This document shows, in pieces, positions 53,486 through 64,000 of a DNA stretch of 64,000 nt. Within the stretch, counting starts at the first letter, position 1. Each line of letters starts with the position of its first letter. Under the pieces are notes generated by a model. The model saw nothing but the letters and a program-made list of their open reading frames with translations. It searched no databases and was not told the DNA's origin. The DNA is from Allodiplogaster sudhausi (taxonomy: Eukaryota; Nematoda; Chromadorea; Rhabditida; Diplogasteridae), in contig CALZFC010000042.1 in the NCBI GenBank assembly GCA_945643635.1, positions 1,203,501-1,267,500 on the forward strand, given 5' to 3'. A program made the translations under genes and the position numbers.

Positions 53486-55849
53486 TTAATGTTTCGAGGG
53501 ATCGTTCAGCGCGGCGTCGTCGGCGTGAATCTGCTGAATGATCGGAAGGTAGATCTCAGCTGTCGCGTCCATTCCCCAGATGAAGTCGAGGTGGTTGTAG
53601 CCGTTCACTTTCACCACTTTCTTCAAGGAAAAAACACATTTATGGCCACTTATTCCGCACTTGATTTTTCATTTACTATGACAGATACATCCGTAATGCT
53701 TGGAGTGAGCCGTGGAACTCCAAAAGCACTAACCTTCAAATAGTTAGGATTGAGTGAGTTCAAGAGGTAGTCGTGGATGTCTCTTTCGGTCGCGAGCCAA
53801 TCCTCGGGGCTCCAGTAAAGATACATCGGATTCACGATGGACGCCAAGTCGTACGAGGGTGGCTTCGACTGAAATGTCGTTGCCATGTCAAACTTTCAGT
53901 TGTGATCTCTTGCAAGCAATTGGTACACAATCGATTGGTCAATTGATCCTTTGAACATCCACTTTTATGAGTGTTCATTGTGCGATATATGGTTTCATAG
54001 CTTACTTGATATGTACTTTAAAAATTTATATGTACATACGTTTCGCTACAGCCTAATTTTCAGAGCAATCTTTTTTTGATGCGGAATATTTACTGACCGT
54101 TCCGTAGTGCTCCTGGTTCTTCTTCGCACTTCCGTAGTCATAGCGAGCTACCGTACCCGCCTTGACCATCTGTGCCCAGTGCATGATGTTCTGTGTAGAA
54201 GTGCCGGCTGGAGTGTGCGAGATGTACACGTCTGTTCGCGACTGAAGATAATAGTCAGGATATTGCGGGAATCCATGCATGCACATACATTTACTTGAGA
54301 TGAATTTGATTTTCGGTCTACACCCAAACGATTTCACAAAATCAAGAATATTACCTTGTTGAATCCGTGCTGTTCTGGCCCGACGATAAGGAACATAAAG
54401 TCGTCACAAAGTTTGTCACCAAAAGGAAGATGACAGAGCGTCTCGGCCAGCAGCTTCATTACCCAGTTATTCGGCAGGAACTCGCCCGATCCAAAGATCT
54501 TCACCCACAACTGCAATCTTTTCTTTACACTGAGAGAATATATTCTTGTTTTGCAGGGTTAGTATAAATTCGATGTTTCCACTCTGCGAAGACATCTATG
54601 TATGTACATAAGCATTCTGGTATGTCGGCTGGATATGTTGACTACATGAATATGTCTTTACAAGAACCTTGAATTCAGGAAGGAAGAGGTCAGCGGCGAT
54701 CTCGATGAGCCCCTTCACGTGCTTGACTGTGCCCACTGGCGCAAGAGCATACATCGTCTTGATCTGATCATGAGTTGCATTAAATGGAACAGTTACTACC
54801 CCATTATATTGGCTGGCAAATTTCGAATCATTATAACAATGATTTTAAAAAAAATTGTCCTACCTTCTTGCTAAACTCTACATCGGTTGACAACTTGGTG
54901 AACATCGTGAGAGTTCCCTGAAACAATTTCAATCTCATTTATCCTAATGGGAAAAGCCCGTTGTTTGACCAATTTAACGATTAGCCTTACCTGGGAGTGT
55001 CCGATGTAGTAGAGCGAGGACTCTCCGGTGACCTCGAGCGCCTTGTTGATCATCGCCTCCAAGTCATGCTGTCCCATTTCGTCCCAACTGCAAGATACGT
55101 TTGACAAATGCTTTCTTTTTATGACAATTCCTAATGTTGAAATACGAAATACGTGCACTTGTCGGTGGTAAGTTCACGTTAAAAGCGCACCTGAACTCCC
55201 AGAACTGCTCGTGCTTCGGGTCGAGATGAGTGTGTGCCTTGGAGTACGTGTTGCCTCTCATGTTGCCGAGCCACACATCGAAGCCGGCGTCCGCGAAGAG
55301 GAAGCCTGAGAACTTCTCGGGTTATCTCTTTTTCCAAGTTCTCTCACCCTCATTTGTTTCATGGAAAACTAGAAAAAAAATTCTTTTGCTCGAAAGATGG
55401 AGCAAAAGAATACCAGCGGACTGGCTGGGCAGATTGATGACCCAGTTGCTGCTGTCGCACTCGAGGCCGTGCTGCATGAACACCACTGGACGCTTGGCGC
55501 TTCCGGGTCCTAAACACTTACAAAATAAAACAATCATTTGCAAAATCTAGTCGATATTACATATCTAAACTTAGTCTTTTAGTAAAAACTTACAATTGCG
55601 AAATGCAACCTGTCTTTCCATACGGAATGCGGTGCATCTCGAGCACGTACCCATCAGTCGTGGTCACCGAAATGATCTCTGCCGGGTAGCCCCAGTGTTG
55701 GATGAGCTGAGGCTTTAAGCAAGCACATTCTATAAAGTCATCAACGACTAAATGAAGAAAAGAGCTACCGTCGTCATGTCATCTTCGATATCTTTAGCCA
55801 TGACCGCAGCCACGAGGGCCAAGACGAGAGATATCCTCGACTTTATCAT
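53486..55849 (-). CDS. Acid lipase (lysosomal acid/gastric lipase family, alpha/beta hydrolase)
   Basis: Eleven in-phase exons run from ATG 55849 to TAA 53486: 55769-55849, 55610-55712, 55414-55509, 55191-55305, 54991-55087, 54864-54917, 54668-54763, 54355-54510, 54098-54241, 53734-53868 and 53486-53620, giving 403 aa, the usual family length. A signal peptide ([13 protein letters not shown]) is followed by the family N-terminal block ([27 protein letters not shown]), the oxyanion-loop motif [25 protein letters not shown], and the nucleophile elbow GHSQ-G split across exons 5 and 6. The catalytic Asp is in [12 protein letters not shown] and the His in [11 protein letters not shown]. All three triad residues are present. 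It should hydrolyse triacylglycerols or cholesteryl esters in lysosomes, gut lumen or yolk. TTCCAG sits just upstream of the ATG, so a 5' UTR intron is likely. Sequons such as NDPS are not useful, so targeting is not decided. Confidence 0.95.
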
Positions 55850-56637
55850 TATTTATCTCTGGAAACAAAATACATGTAGAACCTTCGTTTATTAAAAAAA
55901 ATGCTTTAAGGTTCTCATAATCAGCTTTATTTAGCAGTGAATTCAAGTAAAAGTAAATAGTGGTGTTCTACTCCAGATAAGGGCAATGCGAGAGCGAAAC
56001 GGAGGAAATGAGAAAGACAACAGAATAATAGTTATTCTTATCTTTTTGCAAACAAGTTTAATGAAAGTCGTAAAACGTTCGTGTATGCAATCACATGTTA
56101 CAGCTTAAAAAGAAAGCATGTCGGATGTTCGTTCAGGACATTCATAAGGCTTGGGCGGAAGTCGAGGCCGACATACAGTAAGATTATGAGGAACAGTTTT
56201 CATAAATGATGGCGTAGTGTTCTATTTCGACTTTCCGCAGTGTTTAGAAATCAGTGACAACAGATAAGACCCGAGACTCGAAGAAAAGTGGCGCTATAAA
56301 GCATGCTCCGACGAGTTCTCCATCAGGAGAGAGGACAACGAGAGAGTGTGCTGGGAGAAGAGGTCCAGACAGGTCGACTACAATGACGGCATGTGCCAAT
56401 AATTCTCTAATGTGATTTGTGCGTCAATGAGCATGGAAGTATGTCAGCTTTTCCGCTTATCACCACGCTGCTCCCTTCGGCCTCTGATAAGGGAGCACGC
56501 AGCAAGAGTCCAGAAATGGACGAGCCAAGACTCCTCTTATCCCTCCGTGTGTCTTTCCTTGTAGGACTGTCTCTTCTACGCATGAATGTCTCTCATCTCT
56601 CTCTCTCTTCCCTTCTCTTTCTTTTCTGATCATCATT

Positions 56638-56668
<31 letters not shown>

Positions 56669-57221
56669 GTCATTCTTTCACGAGCAACATGACTAGCTTG
56701 CCTACTGTCATTCTCGAAGTTCGCTATACCTTTCAATACAGTAACAGAAAATGCCTCTTTTGCAACAATCTATTTAAGATAATGGAACCAAATGTTCACT
56801 TTCTGCTAACAATTGCACGAGAGTTTTCATCCATCTTGGTTACACTAGAATGGAGCCGCGTGCATACAGATAGGATTCAAGAACAATATATACAAAGCTG
56901 GCTACATTTCAACAAATACATATACATACATAAAATACATGATTTTCTCTTATATTATCGAGATGATTGCTTACTTACTTGATTGACTGCTTATGAAGAG
57001 TAAGCAGCATATTTGTACATGACATATCTTTATCCGTAATAGTTGATACTGATATGCACAGTTAAAGACCAAGTCTGCCACAGCAAACTATGTAGAAGTG
57101 AACACCGCTAGCACGATATCGGCCAAATATGTTTGTCACCGTACTCTAGATCGATAATATTCAATACAAAAAGAATAACGATCGATTCTCGATTTGAGCC
57201 AAGAAATAGTATTGATTCTAT
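55850..57221. other. Intergenic region
   Basis: No gene found. A (CT)n run lies at about 56638-56664. Short frames (for example about 56417-56629) lack splice context. Confidence 0.6.
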
Positions 57222-60095
57222 TTAGTCGAACCGCGTCGCGGAGAGCACGCGACGCGCGTGAAGAAGAGAGCGAGGAGTGGCGGAGAGGAGGAAGTCAAGG
57301 GAGTGACGAGAGAAAGAGTGATCAGGGCAAGCAGGAGAGAGAAGCGACTCCGCAGTCACTTCCGACTCCATCACGCATTTCAACTGAAGAGAGGGAGAGA
57401 GTAGAATGAAAACTATGAGAATTAATACATTCCAATTGAATAGACATTTTAGCTATTTATTTCTTTTAACTAGTAGAATGAATAAAAGTTCCCTTATTAG
57501 GATATACCAGCTGATTCGAGCACTCGCTCCTCTTGGCATCCAGCCAAAGACGCGCTTCGAACTCGTCGGAGACGTTGATCTCCATGTCACTCGCCCAGAG
57601 GGACAACTCGAGCAGCTGCTTGGCAGACGACTAGAAGAGAGAGAAGGAAAAAAATTAATTTTTAAAGAGAGAAACAAAGATAGAGAGAAAGAGAGCGGAG
57701 AGCGATAGAATGAGAGAGGCAGAGAGGATGAGAGCTATCAAAGTACCAGCGAGCTGCTCTTGTCTGCCGCGAGACAGCGAGCCGCCGCCAAGAGCGCGCG
57801 AGAGTGTCGAGACTGTTCCCTTAATTTATGTTAAAGATTTTATCTCATTTTATCATTCCATAATTTGTCGCAACTCATTGGAATCAATGCAACTTGCTCT
57901 TAAAAAAAGCTTGGCGAAAAGATACAGAACACGGAACCTGAGCGGAGGCACTCTTCCATCCATTCTCTGATGCATCAAAGTACAGAGAGATCGAAGCGCG
58001 TAGCGGCAGAGGCCAATCTGAAGGAGAACTCATTTCTTCTCAGAGGTACTAGTTTAGATGGACTTTCGATAGAGTCCCGCACGCAACCATCTCAATCCAA
58101 CAGTCAGCTGGCTGTCTGTTCTGCGAATGATCAAAGTGCCTCAAGAAGCAGCCGAAAAGGGAGTAGAAACGAAATAGTAGAAATAAGCTGAGAGACCTGT
58201 TCAGGCGCATTGCTTCCACTGATGCCGCTGGCATAGCCCGACGACGCGCCGCTGCCTGTGCTGCCTTCGTCATCCGACGACAAGGATTCCTTCAAAAATG
58301 AAGTATTTGTTAAATTGCATAAAACATCTAGTAATGATCCACCGGCAAGAAGATAAGTCGAGGCTGCTCGGGTGCCGAGTGGGCACGTGGAGCGCCGTTA
58401 CGGTAAGCTAAGAGAAATTCGCGGAAGTTCACAGAGAGAGATTCGATTCCGTCTGTCTGAATTACATTCATTTCGTTTATCAGTTTTATTTTTATTTTTA
58501 CTTCAGCACCAAGTTCAAAAGGTCGAAAAGATAAATCGAGCCTGGAGCAGCTTTAGCGCGGCGAAGATGCGAATGAGAATGAAGCAGACGTGCGCTTCGA
58601 ACGCTTCAGAAGGAAGCGTCTGAAAATTCATGTTTACTTTCGACATTGCTCTATTTGTATTGTTGTTATGAAATTAACAGCTGAATATATAGTTAAACAG
58701 AAGACAAAGAGAGAAAAAAACATGGAAAATCGCGAATACCCGTTGCAGTTGCTGCGCAGCGAGCGCATGGATGGAGAAGAGCTGCAGCCGTGGCAGAACG
58801 AGCGTTCGCGGGGGCGTCGACCCGCCCGAGCCCGTCTCCGCCACGATGCCCGAGTCGTGCAGGAAGCTAGACTAATAGTTATTATTACTTTTTTTATTAG
58901 TGTTAACGTTCCAATATACATACATACATGTAACAGATGTTGTGCTCGTAGTGATGATTGGAAATTCAAAAGATAATAATAGAGGGAAAGGGAGAGAAAG
59001 TGAGGGAAAGACAGCTTTTGCCACTGACCGCACGACATTGCCTCCGTCGTCGTCCGCGAGTCGAGCAGCGGTCTGCTCGGCCAGAGCACGACGGAGCAGA
59101 GGAGCGTAGTGGCCATGTGGAGCCATCTGGACATCTCTTGGTCTATTCCATCCTCACTCTCTCTCTTCCTCCTTTCTCTCCCAGCCTGCCGCTCTCTCTT
59201 TCCCACTCCTTGTACAAAGCTTTACCATGATTGTGACTTCAACGTCGTTGCCGTACACGGGGTTGGAGGCGGGAAGAATGGCATCGAAGAAGAGCGTTCG
59301 CTCCCGAGCGATCGTCGGCTGGCGACTAAAGGAACGGAAATTAAAGCCGAAAACTTGAAAAAAATCAATAACTAAATAAGAAAGCCCTTTAGCAACGAAA
59401 TACAAGCTTGCCTGATGAATCTGATCTGGGAGAAGCGCACGACGGGCTGGTTACGGTGGCACCGCAACGCGCGGTCTCCGCCATTCCGCCGCTGCAGCTG
59501 CTCCGCCACCCAAGCCAGCGTCGTCGCTGTCGAAGACGTCATCTGTAGGAATACATCGACAGTGTAATCTTTTGACTCCTCTGACCTGGCGAGGAAATAA
59601 CAATCAGCTATTTTGACCATTTGATTCAAGGGCCATGAGGTTGTAAAAATGAACTAAAATGGTATTGGAAAACAAAATCATATTTAAAATGCATCCTCCC
59701 ACCTCTTTATAGCGTGCTTCAACGGCGCGTGACCGCGACGCGGATAAGGCGGGCGACGCGGTCAGCGGAGAGCGCGTGCCATGGCTGGTGGTGAGGGTGG
59801 CAGAGGAGAGGAGAGAGGAAGGCGTGGAAAGACGGGCAGACGGCGAGGCGGAGGGGTGGTGCTGATAAGTCGGCAGCTGATGGAGGACGGAAGAGCGGCG
59901 GTGGCGAGGCTCAGGGTGATCTTGCTGGTCAGAGCCGAAGATCATGAAAGGATTCTCAGCCAGGGGTGGGATGGAATCTGCAAGGCATCTCATGATCAAG
60001 CTGCTAAATGTGAACGCTGTTAAATCATTTCGTTGGTTTTCAATTCCCCACAATTGCAATTTTCTTTTCTCTTTGTTTTCTTTCACTCCCTCTTT

Positions 60096-60141
<46 letters not shown>

Positions 60142-63101
60142 CCACCCTCATGCTGCTCAGCCAAGAGATTTTCTCTGGAATGCGGCCTCCTCAGAAGAGT
60201 GAGGGAAGAGGAGCCGGATGAAGCGCGCGCGAGTGGCGTGGGAGAGGCGTGCGAGCGGATCACGGGGATCTGGAGGGTGGTCTTTTTAGATGGATCCTTA
60301 TGGTAGCTCTACAAGAATGAGAGGGAAGGAGGTATATCTAAGATAGAATAGAGGGAGAAGAAGGAGAGAGTGAGAGAACATGAAAACAAAGAGGGAGTGA
60401 GAGAGAGATAAGAACAAGTAACATTTCGTTCATACGGCCGTCGTCGTAGATGTGATTCAGCGAGAGAAGGCGACGGTTGCATGGGATGCAGAGGGGCGAA
60501 GGGTGCCTTTGTTGTTTGCTGCTCTGCCTGCATTATATTCTTTTTCTTTTTCTTCTTATTTTCTCCCATTTAACTATTATACGCATGCTACGCAAAAGGC
60601 TACGTGAGGCTTTTTAAATATAATAACTCTTATCAGGTCCCGGCACGAACCCGTGACTGTGATGACTCGGTGAAGCTGGCCGGGTCGTCAATATCGGTCT
60701 CCTTGACCCAGGCGGCTGGTTCCGGAAGTGGAAAGGGCAGGCGTGAGGGAGGAATCGCGATGGTCAGTGGTCGCTGTACCATCGCCGTTGAGATGTTGTT
60801 CTGTCTGGAAGCAGTTTTTTCTTCGAAAAGGAGTGAACGCTTTCTGGAATTTGAAAATAATACGAAATAAATATTAAAAAGAAAAGTTTCTAGATTCTCG
60901 CCTGTAGGGCAAATGACGCCGATGGCGAGGCTGCGGCGGCGCCCTCTCAGCTGCGATGGGAGGAGTGGAGCCAGTGTGCGAGAGGGGAGGAGAGCCACCC
61001 GAGGCTGTCGCTGAAGAGGAAACGCGCGCTGCCGCCTCAGGGATGTAGTGACTGGAGTGCAGACAAGGCTCATTTCAAAGGAGCTATTCGTTAAAGTATG
61101 TATGTACATGTGTATTATTTCTTATATAATAAATGTATGTTCCGCATTGAACATCTACTGTTAGTGATTTCAGTGATAATTGTTCATATTTAAAAAAAAC
61201 CTCTGTAAAAATTTAAAATAAAAATTTAAAATTTTCAACTGTTATATACAAGATTTATTAGAACCTAATAATTTTATTATACGAATGTAAATAAATAAAA
61301 ATTGATAAAAAGATAATAGAACTGACGACATGGGCGACGCGAGCATCCGATTGTTCGCAGCACTGCGCGCACTGCTGGAGCGAGTGGAGTTGGAGCGAGA
61401 GGAGAGCGAGTGGGGAGAACTTCCTTGCCGGCCGACCGCGCTGCTGCTGTGCAGTGAACTGCGACGACTCACGGCTGCTGAGGAGGTGCCCGAGGCTGTT
61501 AAGGAAGTAATACTAGAATGTATCTTATTCTTCGCCTTCATTTTGTCATTTAATATAGCCTTTAGATTTTTTTATATATTAAAACTAGTACAATAACAAT
61601 AATAATAATAATGAATACCAGAGAGCGCGGGACTGGCGACGCGCACGGTGTCGATGGTGAGACGGCGAATCGGCCGAGAGGCAGCAGCGGCCGCGTCCGC
61701 CCTCGCACTCGCACTCTGAGTGAACACACGGAAGAGATTAGACTAATTCACATCAAACGTGCCATTCTCATTAGCAGGGAGAATAGTCCATGTAATAATC
61801 AGAAACTGTGGTTCTGATTACGAGAGCAGCAATTTTGAAATTTGCTATTTTTATAGAATGGTGTATAATAAAAGGAAAAGAAGCAACAGCATTCAGAATA
61901 ACAAGAACAGTCAAGCGCAGAAAGCGAGGAAGTGCAGGACGAGAGAGAGAGAGAGAGAGAGAAAGAGATTGAAATAGAGAGAGAGAAAGAGATTGAAAGA
62001 GAAAGAGAGAGAGAGAGATAAATGTAGCACCTCAGCCATTTCATTTGCCGTTGGTCCTTCTGGGCCCTCATCAGAAGTAAAGATAATGATGCGAGCCGTG
62101 GATGTTTTCGTGTCAGACGACATTGTTGAGGCTATGCAAGCTTGAAGGTGATGTGGGTGAATGATATTTGAAAAGGTTCAAGCTGTCCTTTCTCTCTTTC
62201 TTTCTTAAGCTCTCTCTCTCTCCCTCTCTCTCTCTCGCTAGGCTATGTCTACTTCGTTCTCTTAACCACTCTGCAAGATGTGAAAGAACTCTCATAGATA
62301 CTGTATGATCTTTTCTCTGCCTTTTTCTTCTTGCCAGAGATATTTCGCCTGCCTTCTTGTTGCACTTTCTCCCTTCAATTCCAACAAATCCATTCGCAAA
62401 TTTCGCGACAATTCTCCCTTTATTTCCCTCTGAATCTCTCAATGACTCACTATTTTTTGATTAACTCCTTTATTTACAGCCTGGAAAGTGGCCAATGATG
62501 TAGGCAAAAAGGGTAAGAAGTTATTTAGAAAATAGAGAGACTGGGAATGCTAACAAATAGGAAAAGCACTTTCAAGTGCATCAGTCAACGACTACTCGAC
62601 AATCAATCTGTGAGATATTTTCGAGGTATCCTGGAGCAGAGAAAGAAAGAAAAAGAAAGAGAGTGAGATAGAAAGGGAGAGACATGAAAAAGAAATATAG
62701 ATATGTATAAAGAGACAATGAGAGAGAGAGTGAAAAAGGTTGAATCGGTGAGACCCCAAGAATGAGAACGTTGTGTTTACAGAGAAATATGTGCAGCTTC
62801 TCGCTCTCGAGCTATTTATTTTTCGATGTTGTTACATGTTAAGTTAGCAAACAGAGATGCTGCATTTCGTTAGTTGGAATTTATTAAAAGATTTGAAATA
62901 GGACATAAGTTGGCTGTTATGAAAAAAGAAAGATTTTGAGCGCAACCTGGAATCGTGTGAGGATCTGCTTGAAGTTCTTGGCACGGCGCTGCTCAGCCAG
63001 CTCTTCCTCCTCTTCCTCTCCTTCTTCTCCTCCTCCGATCATATCATCTACGAGGGTCTCCTCGTGAGTTGGCGATGCCATTCGACTACTCTCCACGCTG
63101 G

Positions 63102-63146
<45 letters not shown>

Positions 63147-63884
63147 TGAGAGAGAGAGATAGAGAGAGAGAAGTACATATAGGTATACATATTTCGTTTG
63201 TAAATTTCAAACAAAATGCAAAAAGAATTACTCAATCAATAATAAAAAACAATCAGTAGATCATGGGCAATGTACCTCTCGATGACGTCGAGGTGATTGT
63301 CGGCAGACTTGGAGCGACGCGGTCGCGTTGTGTGCAGCTCCTGAAGACGTGAGATCTCGGCATGCAGATTGGAAGCCGAACGCTGATCCTGATGAACATG
63401 AATGTAATCAGTTATAACTTTATTTTGAAAATTTTTTGAATGTTAATTTTATTAATTGCAAGCGCAGACGACTCTGCCTGACCAGAATGAGCGAGTGAGT
63501 CTGGGCGCATTTGGCACGGCGGCCATTGACGGCATCCGTCGGAGGCGCGATGTGACGTCGAGTTGGCGCCGGCCGACGAGCGACTGGACGGCGAGGAAGA
63601 CTCGGATCTGGAGTCCGAGATGGGGGAATGCCGATGAATCATTCTCTTATGGCTAGGCAGCTTTTCCGAGATTCTGATCTAATTACATATGTTTGTACAT
63701 ATGTACATACATATACATACATATGACGATAAAAACACAATGATTGCATGTTTTTAGACGTACCTAGTTGTCCTCCCCTTGTACTCGTCACGGGCGGAGG
63801 CTTCTTCGCGTAGATGCTGAAGGCCGAGTGTGCAGAAGGCGCGAGGGCAGCCGCGCGCGAGGGAGAGCTGCAGATATCACGCAT
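57222..63884 (-). CDS. Ser-rich, probably cytosolic multi-exon protein, unrecognised
   Basis: A chain of GC-rich exons on the minus strand. Start proposed at 63884 (MRDICSSPSRAAALAPSAHS..), then RMIHRHSPISDSRSESSSPS, 63276-63388 (DQRSASNLHAEISRLQELHT) and 62947-63097 (acidic run GGGEEGEEEEEELAEQ). Ser/Pro-rich exons follow near 61640, 61400, 60950 and 60760, then LNHIYDDGRMNEMLL (60480), KTTLQIPVIRSHASPTP (60240), ENPFMIFGSDQQ (59900), MTSSTATTLAWVAEQLQRR (59500), ERTLFFDAILPASNPVYGND (59280), FLHDSGIVAETGSGGSTPPR (58830), 58197-58289 (ESLSSDDEGSTGSGASSGYA), 57747-57812, 57508-57630 (LLELSLWASDMEINVSDEFE) and final exon 57222-57383 ending SATRFD. No signal peptide, TM segment or known catalytic motif is visible. 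Ser-rich linkers suggest a phosphorylated scaffold or trafficking regulator. The last four exons join in phase 0. Junctions between about 58300 and 62900 are uncertain, and the gene may extend beyond the window. Confidence 0.6.
60101..60135 (+). repeat. (CT)n microsatellite, intron of the Ser-rich gene
   Basis: CT run on the plus strand, so GA on the sense strand of the minus gene. Further GA runs in the same gene lie at about 61939-62025 and 63108-63172 and are CT in its sense. Confidence 0.85.
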
Positions 63885-64000
63885 GGCCCTCAGCCAACCC
63901 CGGAGACTCTGGCCTAGCCTAGAAGTCCGAGTGCCGCCTAGGGGTGGGGGAGAACGGCCGCCTGGCCCTAGACTACGTTTGGTTGCACACTCTCAGCCGG

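Noticed and set aside
57194..57409. Plus-strand charged frame starting MSQEIVLILF
   Set aside because: It overlaps the minus-strand final exon of the Ser-rich gene, which has an acceptor and stop in phase.
61330..61596. Plus-strand frame starting MGDASIRLFAALRALLERVE
   Set aside because: It mirrors a Ser-rich exon on the minus strand that fits the surrounding minus gene better.
57222..63884. Folliculin-interacting protein or PACS identity
   Set aside because: A few motifs looked similar (RRRSLAIGVICP; TLQIPVIRS) but they occur in the wrong order and the rest does not match.

Overview
The window is nuclear DNA of a metazoan. Genes have many short spliced exons, GC-rich third codon positions, AT-rich introns, AATAAA signals and abundant (CT)n/(GA)n microsatellites. 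A prohormone-4 (IDLSRF-like) neuropeptide precursor points to an arthropod or another ecdysozoan; a nematode-like ancestor is not excluded because the Ly6-type protein also resembles nematode members. I cannot name the species.

Layout from left to right. 0-7.3 kb is mostly non-coding: CT-rich low complexity plus the 3' end of a degraded LINE (about 2.5-3.1 kb, minus). 7.37-11.86 kb (+) holds a six-exon prohormone-4-like precursor. 12-16.8 kb is repeat territory, with a tRNA-derived SINE-like copy (about 14.0-14.2 kb) and a 1.5 kb foldback element with long inverted arms and a TA duplication (14488-16008). 16.87-17.69 kb (+) encodes a small ten-cysteine, GPI-anchored Ly6/uPAR-like protein.

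18.68-48.52 kb (-) is one giant gene, cubilin: signal peptide, N-terminal motif, coiled coil, about eight EGF domains and, by my count, 27 CUB domains, the number known for vertebrate cubilin. Two other genes sit in its introns. A TATA-driven (+) gene for a Gly/Gln/Tyr repeat protein (40.57-41.97 kb) lies inside the CUB3 intron, and a tRNA-Gly(CCC) with a decayed sister copy lies inside the CUB1 intron. A perfect 32-bp hairpin lies beside the nested gene.

48.6-64 kb: a 549-bp TA-flanked MITE; a (+) six-exon gene for a small two-TM protein with a coiled-coil tail (50.75-52.12 kb); an 11-exon (-) acid lipase of the lysosomal acid/gastric lipase family (53.49-55.85 kb); and a (-) multi-exon Ser-rich, probably cytosolic protein I could not identify (57.22-63.9 kb).

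The genes do not form an evident pathway. Cubilin (endocytic receptor) and acid lipase (lysosome) could both serve uptake and digestion, but nothing in the sequence ties them together. Exon boundaries were assigned by eye from splice sites and phase. Those of the prohormone, Ly6, nested-repeat, two-TM and lipase genes chain in phase from ATG to stop; those of cubilin are individually plausible, but some boundaries are approximate.
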